Positions 27,001-36,453 of a stretch of DNA of 64,000 bases are shown here, piece after piece; position 1 is the first letter of the stretch, and each line of letters begins with the position of its first letter. The DNA comes from Streptomyces sp. NBC_00654 (lineage in GTDB: Bacteria; Actinomycetota; Actinomycetes; Streptomycetales; Streptomycetaceae), in contig NZ_JAPEOB010000001.1 of assembly GCF_026341775.1 (NCBI RefSeq), positions 3,472,001 to 3,536,000 on the forward strand, read 5' to 3'. Under the pieces are notes generated by a model. It ran no database searches, was not told the DNA's origin, and worked only from the letters and a program-made list of their open reading frames with translations. A program made the translations under genes and the position numbers.

Positions 27001-28299
27001 ATGAGTCTGCCGTACGAGCCGCCGGACGACGCCCGCGGGACGCTGCCGCGCCGGGCGGGCGGTTTCCGTGCCGGACGGGCCGCGCGGAGTGCCGTCACGG
27101 CCGTACTGATCACGCTCGCGTGCCTGCTCGTGCCGGTCTCGCTGCTCACGGTCTGGGTGCACGGCATCGTTCTCGACAGCGACCGGTACGTGTCCATGGT
27201 CTCCCCGCTCGCGACGGACCCGGCGATCGAGGAGGCCGCCGTGCGCCGGATCACCGCGGCCGCCGACGTGCGCGTGGACGGGGCACGGGTGACGGCGGAC
27301 CTGGGGGCCTGGCTGGAGGCCCAGGGGCTGCCGCCCCGTGTCGCCACGGCGGTCGAGGCGCTGGGACCCCAGCTGGACGAGGCCGTGGACCGGGCGGTCG
27401 CCAAGGTGGCGACCCGCTTCGTCCGGAGCGACAGGTTCGAGGCGATCTGGACCGGGGCGAACCGTGCCGCGCACTCCTCCGTGGTCCATGCGCTGACGGG
27501 GGAGGGCCGCGGTGCCGTGGAGGTCGAGGGCGGGACCGTCACCCTGGACATCGGCGCCGCCGTCGAGCGGGTCAAACAGGACCTCGTTCACGCGGGTCTC
27601 TCCCCGGCCGAGAGGATTCCCGAGGTCGACAAGCGGATGGTCCTGTTCCAGTCCGACGAACTGGAGAAGACCAGAAACGCCGTCCGCCTGCTCGACGCCG
27701 TCGGCAACTGGCTGCCCGTGCTGACGGTGATCCTGGGCGCGGGCGGAGTGCTGCTGGCCCGTCGCCGTCGCCGTGCGCTGGTGACCACGGCGCTGTGCGC
27801 GGCGGCGGCCTGCCTTGTCCTCGCCGTCGCTCTGGCCGTCGCGCGCCGCTACTACCTCGACCACCTTCCGGCACAGGTCCAGTCACGGGAGGCCGCGGCG
27901 GCCGTCTTCGACACGCTGGTGCGCTTCCTGAAGGACAGCGTCGGCACCGCCCTCGTTCTCGCGGTCGTCGTGGCGCTCGGCGCCTATCTGTCCGGCACCG
28001 GCCGCCTGCCGCGCGGCGTGCGGGGAACGGTGGAACGCGCGGCCGACTCCGTGGCCGGCCTGTGTGCCGCCCACGACATCCGTACCGGCCGTGCCGGAAC
28101 ATGGGTCCTGGCCCATCGCCGCGAGGTCACTCTCGGTGTGCTGGCCGTCATCGCGCTCGTGTTCGCGCTGTGGAACCGCCCGACCGTCCTGACCGTCCTG
28201 TCGTTCACCCTGATCCTGCTGGCCGTGCTGGCCCTCATCACCCTGCTGGCGGCCGGCGGCAGGGTGGAGGCCCGCCGGGAGCCCGTGGGCGGACCGTGA
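27001..28299 (+). CDS. Multi-pass membrane protein of unknown function
   Basis: 432 residues; GGGAG stands five bases before the ATG. Membrane helices are at about 31-56 (AVTAVLITLACLLVPVSLLTVWV), 240-258, 264-286, 321-340 and a C-terminal pair within about 375-420. A soluble region of about 180 residues separates the first helix from the rest (SDRYVSMVSPLATDPAIEEAAVRRITAA, then a run of charged helices), presumably outside the membrane. The SDRYV...PLA.DP pattern recurs in Streptomyces and other actinobacterial membrane proteins of unknown role. It stands alone on the + strand, converging on the DUF2252 gene. Confidence 0.85.
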   Translation: MSLPYEPPDDARGTLPRRAGGFRAGRAARSAVTAVLITLACLLVPVSLLTVWVHGIVLDSDRYVSMVSPLATDPAIEEAAVRRITAAADVRVDGARVTADLGAWLEAQGLPPRVATAVEALGPQLDEAVDRAVAKVATRFVRSDRFEAIWTGANRAAHSSVVHALTGEGRGAVEVEGGTVTLDIGAAVERVKQDLVHAGLSPAERIPEVDKRMVLFQSDELEKTRNAVRLLDAVGNWLPVLTVILGAGGVLLARRRRRALVTTALCAAAACLVLAVALAVARRYYLDHLPAQVQSREAAAAVFDTLVRFLKDSVGTALVLAVVVALGAYLSGTGRLPRGVRGTVERAADSVAGLCAAHDIRTGRAGTWVLAHRREVTLGVLAVIALVFALWNRPTVLTVLSFTLILLAVLALITLLAAGGRVEARREPVGGP

Positions 28300-28356
28300 C
28301 GGAGAGCGGGGTGCGGTCGCCCCGTGTCCCTCGGCCGGAGCGGCGCCCCGCGTTCC

Positions 28357-29775
28357 TCAGCCGGAGCGCGCGGGGACCCGGCCGCTCCTGACCGCCTTGA
28401 GGAGCGCGCGGTGATCGCGTTCGTTCTGGTCGGCGTAGCTCTCGGCGAACAAGGCCAGGGCGCGGTCGAAGACATCGCCCCCGCCGAGATACGCGGCGAT
28501 GGCGATCCTGTCGCCCGACCTGGCATGGGCGCGGGCGAGCGTGGAACCGCAGAGTTCACCGAACAGGCGCATGTCCCGCGGAGACATCAGCGAGGGTTCC
28601 GCGACGAACTTCCAGTCACGCAGCTGACGGATGTAGAAGTCGCGTTCCGTGCCGTCCATGCCCAGCGTCCGCTCCCAGCCGAGGAAGATGTCGCTCGCCG
28701 CCTGCATCAGACGCTGTCCGGCGACCACCCGCTCGCCCTGAGTGGCGAAATCGCTGCTGCCGAGGTGCGGTGAGAGGACGGAGGCACCGGCTTCCTTGGC
28801 CTGGAGGAACAGGGGGTCGTCGCCGTCGCGCCCGAGCAGGAGGACGATCCAGCACCGGGTGCCCACGCTGCCGACACCCACCACCTTGCGTGCCATGTCC
28901 ACCGGGGTGAACTCCGCGCACAGATGCTGCCGGTCGGTGGGAAGGCTCTGCCGGTACCGGTGCAGCAGGCCGCGGATTTCCTCCTCCATCCGCGCGCCCT
29001 CCGCCTCCGGGAGCAGATCGGCGAGCGGGGTGATGACGGGCGGAGCCGCCGTGATGCGCCGTTCACCGTCGGCCAGGGACGTGAGTTTCCCGAAGGCCTG
29101 GAGGCTGTCGCGGGTCCTGGCCTTGGCCAGGGAACGGGCCAGCCGCTTGCGTCCGCTGCCGCGCAGGTGCTTCGAGGCGAGAGCGGTGAGCGAGGCGGCG
29201 TCGGCGCGCGAATACCAGACGTCGAGCGTGCGCATGCTGGCGAAGCGGCGCATGTGCTCGCGGTACGACTTCACGGTGGAGCGGACGATCATGCGCCGTT
29301 GGGCGGCGGAGAAGCCGTTCTCGCGGCCCGCGATGGCGAGGCTGGCTGCCAGGCGCTTCACGTCCCACTCCCACGGACCGGGGAGGGTTTCGTCGAAGTC
29401 GTTGATGTCGAAGAGGAGTTGGCGCTCCGGCGAGGCCAGCAGCCGGAAGTTCAGCATGTGCGCGTCGCCGCAGAGCTGGGCACGGATGCCCGAGTCCGAC
29501 GTCGAGGCGAGATCTCCTGCCATGATCGCCGCCGCTCCCCGGTAGAAGCGGAAAGGGGACTCCGACATGCGGCCGTATCGCAGCGGGACCAGTTCCGGCA
29601 GCCTGGTCGCGGACTGCCGCTCGATGACGTCGACCGGGTCGGGCCGGTGGCGGGAGGGGGAGTAGTCGCCGTGCGAGGACCTCGGCGCCCGCCTGCGGGC
29701 CGCCCGGCCACGGGCCGCCCGTTCCCGAGGTGAACTCTGTACCCGTCGGGTCGCTGACATGGGTTCGCGCTTCAT
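28357..29775 (-). CDS. DUF2252 domain protein
   Basis: 472 residues, the usual length. After an arginine-rich N-terminus of about 45 residues come the family marks: LVPLRYGRMSESPFRFYRGAAA, QLCGDAHMLNFRLLASPER, LLFDINDFDETLPGPWEWDVKRLAAS, and DMARKVVGVGSVGTRCWIVLL. The GDxHxxNF and FDxNDFDE arrangement recalls the catalytic loops of aminoglycoside-phosphotransferase/kinase folds, so a small-molecule kinase activity is possible; none is established. AGGAGA is seven bases from the ATG. It is divergent from the phospholipase C gene. Confidence 0.92.
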   Translation of the reverse strand: MKREPMSATRRVQSSPRERAARGRAARRRAPRSSHGDYSPSRHRPDPVDVIERQSATRLPELVPLRYGRMSESPFRFYRGAAAIMAGDLASTSDSGIRAQLCGDAHMLNFRLLASPERQLLFDINDFDETLPGPWEWDVKRLAASLAIAGRENGFSAAQRRMIVRSTVKSYREHMRRFASMRTLDVWYSRADAASLTALASKHLRGSGRKRLARSLAKARTRDSLQAFGKLTSLADGERRITAAPPVITPLADLLPEAEGARMEEEIRGLLHRYRQSLPTDRQHLCAEFTPVDMARKVVGVGSVGTRCWIVLLLGRDGDDPLFLQAKEAGASVLSPHLGSSDFATQGERVVAGQRLMQAASDIFLGWERTLGMDGTERDFYIRQLRDWKFVAEPSLMSPRDMRLFGELCGSTLARAHARSGDRIAIAAYLGGGDVFDRALALFAESYADQNERDHRALLKAVRSGRVPARSG

Positions 29776-30125
29776 TCGCCGTCTCCTGACGCGCGCCTGC
29801 CCGCGTGCGGCCGCGTCTTCGGCTGTGGCGTACGCACCGGATGCGCGCTTCCCATCCAGCAAACCGCAGATCACGGCGCACGGCATGTCGGGCCGAAGCC
29901 GTCGGGGGAGGATCGCGGCCCGTCGCGACGGGCGCGAGCCGGGGCACGGCCGGAGGGCGGGGTGCCACTCGCGGGACCGGGGCCGGCGGTCCAGGCGCGC
30001 GAGGAGGGCTTTGACGATGTGTACGGCCGTTGTTCACGACGTCGTCGCGGCCTCTTCCCTTCTGCCCGGTCCTCTTGGAACATTCTGCTCGCTTCTGTTC
30101 CCTCACCCCAAGAGGCCCCACACTC
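29776..30125. promoter_or_regulatory. Divergent promoter region of DUF2252 and phospholipase C genes
   Basis: 350 bp without a recognisable gene. It must supply promoters for both flanking genes. The last 70 bases before the phospholipase start are pyrimidine-rich on the + strand (CCTCTTCCCTTCTGCCC). A single GTTCAC occurs but not the repeated units of a PHO box. Confidence 0.4.
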
Positions 30126-32189
30126 ATGGCTGATCTCAATCGCCGTCGCTTCCTCCAACTCGCGGGTGCCACAGCGGGATTCGCCGCGCTGTCGAGCAGC
30201 ATCGACCGGGCCGCCGCGATCCCCGCACACCGCGGCTCCGGCACGATCCAGGACGTCGAGCACATCGTCGTGCTGATGCAGGAGAACCGGTCCTTCGATC
30301 ACTACTTCGGCGCGCTGAAGGGCGTACGGGGGTTCGGGGACCCGCGCCCGGTGACGCTCCCCGGCGGTTCGTCGGTCTGGCACCAGGCGGACGGGGCCGG
30401 CAAGGAGACCCTGCCGTTCCACCCGACGGCCGATGACCTGGGAATGCAGTTCCTCCAGGGCCTCAACCACGACTGGGCGGGCGGCCACCAGGCGTACAAC
30501 GGCGGCCGCTACGACCGGTGGATACCCGCGAAGACACCGACGACGATGGCCTACCTCACGCGCGAGGACATCCCCTTCCACTACGCGCTCGCCGACCGGT
30601 TCACCGTCTGCGACGCCTACCACTGCTCGTTCATCGGGGCCACCGACCCGAACCGCTACTACATGTGGACGGGGTACACCGGGAACGACGGGACCGGCGG
30701 CGGTCCGGTGCTCGGCAACGAGGAGAAGGGGTACGGCTGGACCACCTACCCCGAACGGCTGGAGGCGGCCGGAATCTCCTGGAAGATCTACCAGGACATC
30801 GGCGACGGCCTCGACGCCGCCGGGAGCTGGGGCTGGATCGACGACGCCTACCGCGGCAACTACGGGGACAACTCCCTGCTCTACTTCAACACCTACCGCG
30901 ACGCCCGCCCCGGCGACCCGCTCCACGACAAGGCGCGCACCGGTACGAATGTCAAGGCGGGCGACGGCTACTTCGACGAGCTCACGGCGGACGTGCAGGC
31001 CGGGAGGCTGCCGAAGATCTCCTGGGTCGCCGCTCCGGAGGCCTTCTCCGAGCACGCCAACTTCCCTTCGAACTACGGCGCCTGGTACATCGCGCGGATG
31101 CTGGACGCGCTGACGTCCAACCCCGAGGTGTGGAGCCGCACCGCCCTGTTCATCACCTACGACGAGAACGACGGGTTCTTCGACCACGTCGTGCCGCCCT
31201 ATCCGCCGTCCTCCGCCGCACAGGGCCTGTCCACCGTCGACGTCGCCCCGGACCTCTACCGGGGCGGTGTCGCGTACGCGGCCGGTGCCTACGGACTCGG
31301 CCCGCGCGTCCCCATGCTCGTCGTCTCCCCCTGGAGCACCGGAGGCTATGTCTGCTCCGAGGTGTTCGACCACACCTCGATCCTCCGGTTCATGGAGCGG
31401 CGCTTCGGGGTGCGCGAGCCGAACATCTCCCCGTGGCGGCGTGCCATCTGCGGCGACCTCACCTCGGCCTTCGACTTCGGCGCGAAGGACACGGCCCCCG
31501 CAGCGCTGCCCGACACCTCCGGCTACGCGCCGCCGGACCACGACCGCCACCCCGACTACCGGCCCACACCGCCCGGAGTCGGCAGCATGCCCAAGCAGGA
31601 AGCGGGCGCGCGCCCGGCCAGGCCGCTGCCCTACGCGCCGTACGTCGACGGCGCGGTCAGCGTGGGCGACGGCCGCATCGCCCTGACCTTCAGCCCCGGT
31701 ACGGCGGCCGGGGCGCAGTTCTACGTCACCTCGGCGAACCGCACCGACGCCCCGTGGACCTATACCGCGGAGGCGGGCCGTACGGTCTCCGACACCTGGA
31801 ACTCCGCCTACTCGAAGGGCACGCACGACCTCACGGTGCACGGCCCGAACGGTTTCCTGCGGACGTTCAGGTGTCCGGCGAAGACCGCCGGACCCGAGGT
31901 GACGGCCCGCCACAACGCCGGCACGGGCAACCTGGATCTGACGCTCACCAACGCCGGGAGCGCGGAGGCGAGGCTCACGGTCGTCAACGCCTACGGCGGC
32001 CGGCCGCCGCTGACGGTCACGGTGGGACCGGGGGCGACGGTCCGCCACACCGTGGACCTGAGCGCCTCCCGGCGCTGGTACGACGTGTCCGTCGACGCGG
32101 GTGCGGGCACCGGCTTCCTGCGGCGCTTCGCCGGCCATGTGGAGACCGGCGAGCCGGGCGTCAGCGACCCGGCGACGCTCACCGTCTGA
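30126..32189 (+). CDS. Secreted phospholipase C, Tat substrate
   Basis: 687 residues. A Tat signal peptide opens the protein: NRRRFLQLAG at residues 5-14, a hydrophobic stretch, and a probable cleavage after DRAAA near residue 31. The phosphoesterase domain (about 40-430) has VVLMQENRSFDHYFG, CDAYHCSFIGATDPNR, FITYDENDGFFDHVVPP and FDHTSILRFMERRFG, all characteristic of bacterial phosphocholine-type phospholipase C. Two C-terminal beta-sandwich domains of the DUF756 kind follow (about 520-600 and 610-680). It hydrolyses phospholipids outside the cell and is commonly linked to phosphate scavenging. The ATG has AAGAGG eleven bases upstream. A long hairpin terminates it. Confidence 0.95.
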   Translation: MADLNRRRFLQLAGATAGFAALSSSIDRAAAIPAHRGSGTIQDVEHIVVLMQENRSFDHYFGALKGVRGFGDPRPVTLPGGSSVWHQADGAGKETLPFHPTADDLGMQFLQGLNHDWAGGHQAYNGGRYDRWIPAKTPTTMAYLTREDIPFHYALADRFTVCDAYHCSFIGATDPNRYYMWTGYTGNDGTGGGPVLGNEEKGYGWTTYPERLEAAGISWKIYQDIGDGLDAAGSWGWIDDAYRGNYGDNSLLYFNTYRDARPGDPLHDKARTGTNVKAGDGYFDELTADVQAGRLPKISWVAAPEAFSEHANFPSNYGAWYIARMLDALTSNPEVWSRTALFITYDENDGFFDHVVPPYPPSSAAQGLSTVDVAPDLYRGGVAYAAGAYGLGPRVPMLVVSPWSTGGYVCSEVFDHTSILRFMERRFGVREPNISPWRRAICGDLTSAFDFGAKDTAPAALPDTSGYAPPDHDRHPDYRPTPPGVGSMPKQEAGARPARPLPYAPYVDGAVSVGDGRIALTFSPGTAAGAQFYVTSANRTDAPWTYTAEAGRTVSDTWNSAYSKGTHDLTVHGPNGFLRTFRCPAKTAGPEVTARHNAGTGNLDLTLTNAGSAEARLTVVNAYGGRPPLTVTVGPGATVRHTVDLSASRRWYDVSVDAGAGTGFLRRFAGHVETGEPGVSDPATLTV

Positions 32190-32198
32190 CCGGTGCCG

Positions 32199-32248
32199 CC
32201 CGGCCGGTGGTGTTCACGGCACTGTGACCGTGAACGCCACCGGCCGGG
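32199..32248. terminator. Bidirectional hairpin terminator
   Basis: Arms at 32199-32219 and 32228-32248 pair over 21 positions with one G-U-compatible mismatch around an eight-base loop. It sits between convergent genes ten bases after the phospholipase stop. There is no T-run, as is usual in Streptomyces. Confidence 0.85.
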
Positions 32249-32256
32249 TGTCCCGG

Positions 32257-33162
32257 TCAGGCGGTCCGGCCGGTGCCCGCTCCGCCGGCAGCCGCCTTGA
32301 TGCCCTTGGTGATGTCGTCCAGGACGGAGAGCTCCGGCGCCCCGGCGTTGACGTCGAAGCCGGAGCGGACGACGATCAGCATGTCCTTGGAGGCGGGGGA
32401 GGGGAAGGCCAGCGACTCGACGTACCCGTCGTCGCCCTTCTCCGTCACCACCTTCCAGCGCACCGCGTAGCCCTTCTGGCCGGCCACGGTGACCGGCTCG
32501 GACTTGAGCTGTTCGTGCGAGGTGATGCCTCCGTAGATCTTCTCGCCGTACGACTCCTCGGCGTTGACCGCGATGTCCTTCTTGGCCGCGGCCTCCGCCG
32601 TGGTCGCGTCGAGCTTCAGGGCGACCGCCGGGGCGGAGAACACACCGCCGCGCACGCACTTCTCGCCCGAGTTCCCCGGGCAGGCGTACTCACCGGTGGT
32701 GAGCCCGGCTCCGACGGTGCCCGACCTGCCGGTCCAGCCCTTGGGCACCGGGAGGCTGATGCCGCTGGCCAGATCCGTCGCGTACCCCTTCTCGGTCGGC
32801 GGGATCTGCCCGTCGGGGCCCTGGCCGCCGTTCCCGTTCCCGCCGCCGTCCCCGCCGTTCCCGTCCGGTGCGCCGGGCCGCCCCGGGCTGCCGGACGGTG
32901 CGGGCTGCGGTGCGGTGGCGGCGGTGTCCGGCCGGTTGTCGCCGTCCTCCTGGAGCAGAAACACACCGCCCCCGATGGCCGCGAGCACCACCACGCCGAC
33001 CGTCGCGCCGACGGCGACACGCGTCCGGCGCCGCCGGATCGCCGCGGGCGGCACACGGAGGTGCTCGGTCCACCGGGTCCCGTCCCACCAGCGTTCCTGG
33101 GCGGGGCCAATTCCTGAATGCCCGGGGTCTGGATGCCAACCGGGCGGGCTCATCTGGGTCAC
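32257..33162 (-). CDS. DUF2510 domain membrane-anchored protein
   Basis: About 301 residues. A DUF2510 motif near the N-terminus (PPGWHPDPGHSGIGPAQERWWDGTRWTEH) precedes a single membrane helix (VAVGATVGVVVLAAIGGGVFLL). A Gly/Asn/Pro-rich linker (NGGDGGGNGNGGQGPDGQ) and an extracellular domain of about 175 residues follow, with a likely Cys pair (YACPGNSGEKCVRG). DUF2510 is a short tryptophan-rich actinobacterial module at the cytosolic side of membrane proteins. The start is uncertain: a GTG at 33162 (VTQMSPPGW) is preferred by analogy with common relatives; GTG 33171 and ATG 33153 are in frame, and none has a clear ribosome site. Function unknown. Confidence 0.85.
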   Translation of the reverse strand: MTQMSPPGWHPDPGHSGIGPAQERWWDGTRWTEHLRVPPAAIRRRRTRVAVGATVGVVVLAAIGGGVFLLQEDGDNRPDTAATAPQPAPSGSPGRPGAPDGNGGDGGGNGNGGQGPDGQIPPTEKGYATDLASGISLPVPKGWTGRSGTVGAGLTTGEYACPGNSGEKCVRGGVFSAPAVALKLDATTAEAAAKKDIAVNAEESYGEKIYGGITSHEQLKSEPVTVAGQKGYAVRWKVVTEKGDDGYVESLAFPSPASKDMLIVVRSGFDVNAGAPELSVLDDITKGIKAAAGGAGTGRTA

Positions 33163-33289
33163 GGTGTGCACCGTATGCGTACTGAGTGAGAATCACATGA
33201 ACCATCGGCACACGAATTCTCGGCGCACGGACGTGGCGCGCCGTGCCGCTCGCACGCGTCGCGGGCCGGCAGCGGACCTCGGAGAGCCG

Positions 33290-34018
33290 TCAGGGCTCGA
33301 TCAGACCGGCACGGATCGCATAGCGGGTGAGTTCCAGACGGTCGCGCAGGCCGAGCTTGTGGAGCAGGTTCGCGCGGTGCCGCTCGACGGTCTTGACGCT
33401 GATGACGAGGAGTCGGGCGATCTCCTTCGACGAGTGGCCCTCGGCCACCAGCTTGAGGATCTCCTCCTCGCGTTCGGTGATGGCGCGGGCCGGGAGGCCG
33501 TCCCCCTCCCTCGCCCGTTCGAGGAAGTGCCGGATCAGCGCGGTGACCGCACCGGGGTAGAGGAACGGCTCGTCGCGCATCGCGGCCCGGCAGGCTTCCA
33601 CCAGGTCCCGGTCGGCGACGGACTTCAGTACATAGCCCGCCGCTCCCGCCTTGAGCGCTTCGAAGAAGTACTGCTCGTTGTCGTACATCGTCAGCATGAG
33701 GATGCGCAGTTCCGGCTGGACCCGGGACAGCTCGCGCGCCGCCTGGAGCCCGGTCAGGCGGGGCATCGCGATATCGAGGATGGCCAGGTCCGGCCGCTCG
33801 GCGCGGGCCATCTCGACGGCCTCGGCGCCGTCGCCCGCCTCGGCGACCACCTGGAGGTCCGGTTCACTGTCCAGGATGAGGCGGACACCGCGGCGGACCA
33901 GGGCGTGGTCGTCGGCGAGCAGGATGCGGGTTCGGCGCGCCCCTTCCGCCGGGGCGACGGGGGAGGTGGCGGCCGGACCGGGGGAGGCGGGCGGGTACGA
34001 GGACATGGGCATGGTCAC
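33290..34018 (-). CDS. NarL/LuxR-type response regulator
   Basis: 242 residues. A proline-rich N-terminal extension of about 28 residues leads to a receiver (RILLADDHALVRRG, phospho-acceptor Asp in DLAILDIAMPRLTG, GYVLKSVADRDL) and a LuxR HTH (ITEREEEILKLVAEG, SSKEIARLLVISVKTVERHRANLLHKL). The GTG start overlaps the stop of the kinase gene (GTGA), so it is coupled to it. The kinase carries a frameshift, and ribosomes that shift would not terminate at the coupling site, so regulator output may be reduced or the regulator may answer to another kinase. Targets are unknown. Confidence 0.92.
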   Translation of the reverse strand: MTMPMSSYPPASPGPAATSPVAPAEGARRTRILLADDHALVRRGVRLILDSEPDLQVVAEAGDGAEAVEMARAERPDLAILDIAMPRLTGLQAARELSRVQPELRILMLTMYDNEQYFFEALKAGAAGYVLKSVADRDLVEACRAAMRDEPFLYPGAVTALIRHFLERAREGDGLPARAITEREEEILKLVAEGHSSKEIARLLVISVKTVERHRANLLHKLGLRDRLELTRYAIRAGLIEP

Positions 34019-34967
34019 CGGCTTTCGTTCCGGATGGGCACATCGAGGCGTATCTCGGTGCCTTGCTGGGGGCCGCCGCCGAGGTGGAGTGCGGCGCCGA
34101 TGAGCAGGGCGCGTTCGCGCATCCCGCGCAGCCCCCCGCCCTCGGGGGCGTCACCGAGTCCCCGGCCGTCGTCGCGGACGCACAGTTCCACCCCGCCCCC
34201 GCTGCGGCGCAGCGAGAGCTCCAGACGCGTGGCGCCGGAGTGGCGGACCGTATTGGTGAGGCACTCCTGGGCGATGCGGTACACGACGAGTTCGGCCTCG
34301 GCCCCAGTTCGGGCAGGTCCTTCTCCATCCGGCGGCCGACCGTCAGCCCGTCGGGCTTCGGTGTCTCGGTGATCAGCGCCGTCAGGGCGCTGACCAGGCC
34401 CAGTTCCTCCAGTACGCCGGGGCGCAGCCGGCGGGCGATCCGGCGGATCTCGTCCAGCCCGCCGCGGGTGACCTCCTGGACCTGGCGCAGTTCGCCCCGC
34501 AGCGGTTCGGGGGCCCGGTCGGCGACGCGCTTCAGTTCGAGCAGTACGGCGGTCAGGGTCTGGCCGACCTCGTCGTGCAGCTCCTGGGCGACCCGGCGGC
34601 GTTCGGCCTCCTGCGCGGAGAGCGCGCGGGCGTTGCTGGTGGCCCGCTCCGCCTCCAGCCGGTCGAGCATCGTGTTGAACGTCTCGATCAGGTCGGCGAC
34701 CTCGCCCTGGCCGGCGACCTCGGGGCGCGGGCTCGGGCGCAGCAGGTCGATGGTGGTCATGGCCCGGGTGACCCGCTGGAGCGGGGCGAGTCCGAGCCTG
34801 AGCAGGGCCGCGTTGGCGACGAGCATCGAGGCGATGCCACCGGCCAGGATCAGGGCCTCGGTCAGCAGTACGGGGGTGGAGATGGTGATCGGGCCGAGCA
34901 GCAGCAGGGCCCCGGCCGCCACCAGCACCGCTGCGTTGAGCAGGAAGATCCGCCAGAACAGGGACAA
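34015..34967 (-). pseudogene. Sensor histidine kinase with a one-base deletion
   Basis: Two membrane helices (about 5-25 and 30-52 in FLLNAAVLVAAGALLLLGP and LLTEALILAGGIASMLVANAALL), a HAMP-like linker, then HisKA_3 with AQELHDEVGQTLTAVLLELK. After KDLPELGP the frame slips. Restoring one G in GGGCCGAGGCC (near 34300) gives the expected EAELVVYRIAQECLTNTVRH and then VRDDGRGLG and GLRGMRERA of the ATPase domain, ending at the stop that overlaps the response regulator GTG. As read, the chain loses its ATPase domain and runs on into the regulator gene. A sequencing error at this G-run is the main alternative. Confidence 0.8.
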
Positions 34968-35230
34968 GGGAGCACGGCCTCCTCAGGTCAGGTGTACGGA
35001 CAGGTGTACGGAAAGGTGACTGCCTCCACTATTGCCGCCGGCTCCGCGCCGTGCCCCGCCCCGGTCCCCGCGTGCGCCCGCGTGCATGGTGACCGCCCCC
35101 GGAAATGGGTGGTGTCCCCGATGGTCCGCGCGGCGCCGCGTCCAGCAGCATGGAGGACGGGTCCCGCCTCCGCGCACCCGGCGGCGACGGCCTCGTACCC
35201 ATCGGTTTCCGCACCGGGAGGGAGACATTC

Positions 35231-35533
35231 ATGCCCACGTACGACAAACGGCTGCGTGATCTTGAGGAGCGACTGCGTCACGAGGACCCCGAGTTCGCCG
35301 ATGCGCTGTCCGGCGGCGGCCCGCGTGCCCCGCGCGAGTACCGCCGGGTCCATGCCTGGATCTGGCTGGGTGCCGGGCTCGTGGCCCTGGGCGCCGGAAT
35401 CGCCGCGGAACACGGTCTCCTGATCGCCGCGGGCCTCGTGGTGGCCGGGGTGGCCGGTCAGCTCTTCGACCCTCAGCGCGGGCGGCGGCCGTACGGTCGC
35501 CCGCACGGCCGGAGCGTGCCGCCCGCGCGCTGA
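35231..35533 (+). CDS. DUF3040 domain protein
   Basis: 100 residues; GGGAGG is nine bases before the ATG. The N-terminal amphipathic helix (LRDLEERLRHEDPEFADALSGG) is the DUF3040 signature, followed by two closely spaced membrane helices (about 43-60 and 62-78) and a basic tail (RRPYGRPHGRS). Such small membrane proteins are frequent in actinobacteria, function unknown. The 263-bp region before it, shared with the divergent kinase, shows no gene. Confidence 0.85.
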   Translation: MPTYDKRLRDLEERLRHEDPEFADALSGGGPRAPREYRRVHAWIWLGAGLVALGAGIAAEHGLLIAAGLVVAGVAGQLFDPQRGRRPYGRPHGRSVPPAR

Positions 35534-35550
35534 GCCCGTCGGACATCCCG

Positions 35551-35594
35551 GCGCGCGGCGGACCCGGTCACGGCGCGCGGCGGACCCGGTCACG
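35551..35594. repeat. Tandem duplication of a 22-bp unit
   Basis: GCGCGCGGCGGACCCGGTCACG occurs twice head to tail, without mismatch, between the DUF3040 gene and the end of the AraC gene; the second copy includes the AraC stop codon. It looks like a slippage duplication rather than a functional site. Confidence 0.75.
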
Positions 35595-36381
35595 GTGCCC
35601 GGTCGGCGAAGTAGGCGGAGGGCGTGACGCCCAGCGTGCGGCGGAACATCGCGGTGAAGGCGCTGGGGGTGGCGTAGCCCAGCTCCGCGGCGACCGCCGT
35701 GACCGGGGTGCCGGACGCGAGCAGGGTGACCGCGTGGACGAGTCCGGCCTGCTGCACCCAGCGGGCCAGGCCCATCCCCGTGGCGGCGGCGAAGCCACGC
35801 TGGAGACTGCGCGTACTCATATGCGCGAAGGCCGCGGCCCGGGGCGTCGTCCACCGGCGGCCGGGGTGCTCCCGGATCGCCTCGCAGAGCCGGTGCAGCG
35901 CCTCGGGCCCGTTGTCCCGGGGAGCCGGCAGATGCAGCGCGGGGACGGGGCGCGGGGCCAGCTCCAGGAGCAGCAGTTCCATGACCCTGCCGTCCCGGCC
36001 CCGCGGGTCGTACTCCACCGGAATCCGGGTGGCGTCCTCGATCAGCTCGCGCAGGAGCGGGGAGACCGAGACGACGGTCGGTGCGGTGGGCAGGTGCCAG
36101 GAGGGCTGCGGCTCGATGTAGAGGGTGCGCATGGCCACCGCGCCCGCGCAGGTCATGGCGTGGGTGAGCCCGGCCGGTACCCAGACCCCCCGGGTGGCCG
36201 GAACCACCCAGACCCCGTGCCCGGTCGTGACGGTGATCGCTCCCGTCGTGCCGTAGATCAGCTGGGCCCGCCGGTGCTCGTGCGGCGGGATGTGGTGGCC
36301 GTCCGCGAGATCGCGTGCCATGGCTCCGACGGGCCGGGGCACGTCCTGGTAGTCGTCGCGGAGCTCGCTCTTTCCATACAT
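35590..36381 (-). CDS. AraC-family regulator with cupin sensor domain
   Basis: 263 residues. The N-terminal half is a cupin-type arm (HHIPPHEHRRAQLIYGTTGAITV, VVPATRGVWVPAGLTHAM). The C-terminal half (about 165-258) carries two HTH motifs (RAAAFAHMSTRSLQRGFAAATG, and VTAVAAELGYATPSAFTAMFRRTLGVTPSAY). It is divergent from an MFS exporter, 72 bp start to start, and it most likely controls that gene and itself. This matches the NimR/NimT arrangement of E. coli (2-nitroimidazole efflux) in gene type, though the ligand here is unknown. Confidence 0.92.
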   Translation of the reverse strand: MYGKSELRDDYQDVPRPVGAMARDLADGHHIPPHEHRRAQLIYGTTGAITVTTGHGVWVVPATRGVWVPAGLTHAMTCAGAVAMRTLYIEPQPSWHLPTAPTVVSVSPLLRELIEDATRIPVEYDPRGRDGRVMELLLLELAPRPVPALHLPAPRDNGPEALHRLCEAIREHPGRRWTTPRAAAFAHMSTRSLQRGFAAATGMGLARWVQQAGLVHAVTLLASGTPVTAVAAELGYATPSAFTAMFRRTLGVTPSAYFADRAP

Positions 36382-36453
36382 TGGCGCACTCTCGATAGAT
36401 GATGGCGCTACGCCGAAAGTATGCCGGTCCGGGCCGTCCTAACGTCGACGCAT

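Noticed and set aside
29990..30125. PHO box before the phospholipase C gene
   Set aside because: Only one GTTCAC-like unit is present; the direct repeats required for a PhoP site are absent.
29871..32138. 755-codon leftward open frame opposite phospholipase C
   Set aside because: Antisense shadow; Arg/Gly/Val-rich, no domains, and it would run through the phospholipase promoter.
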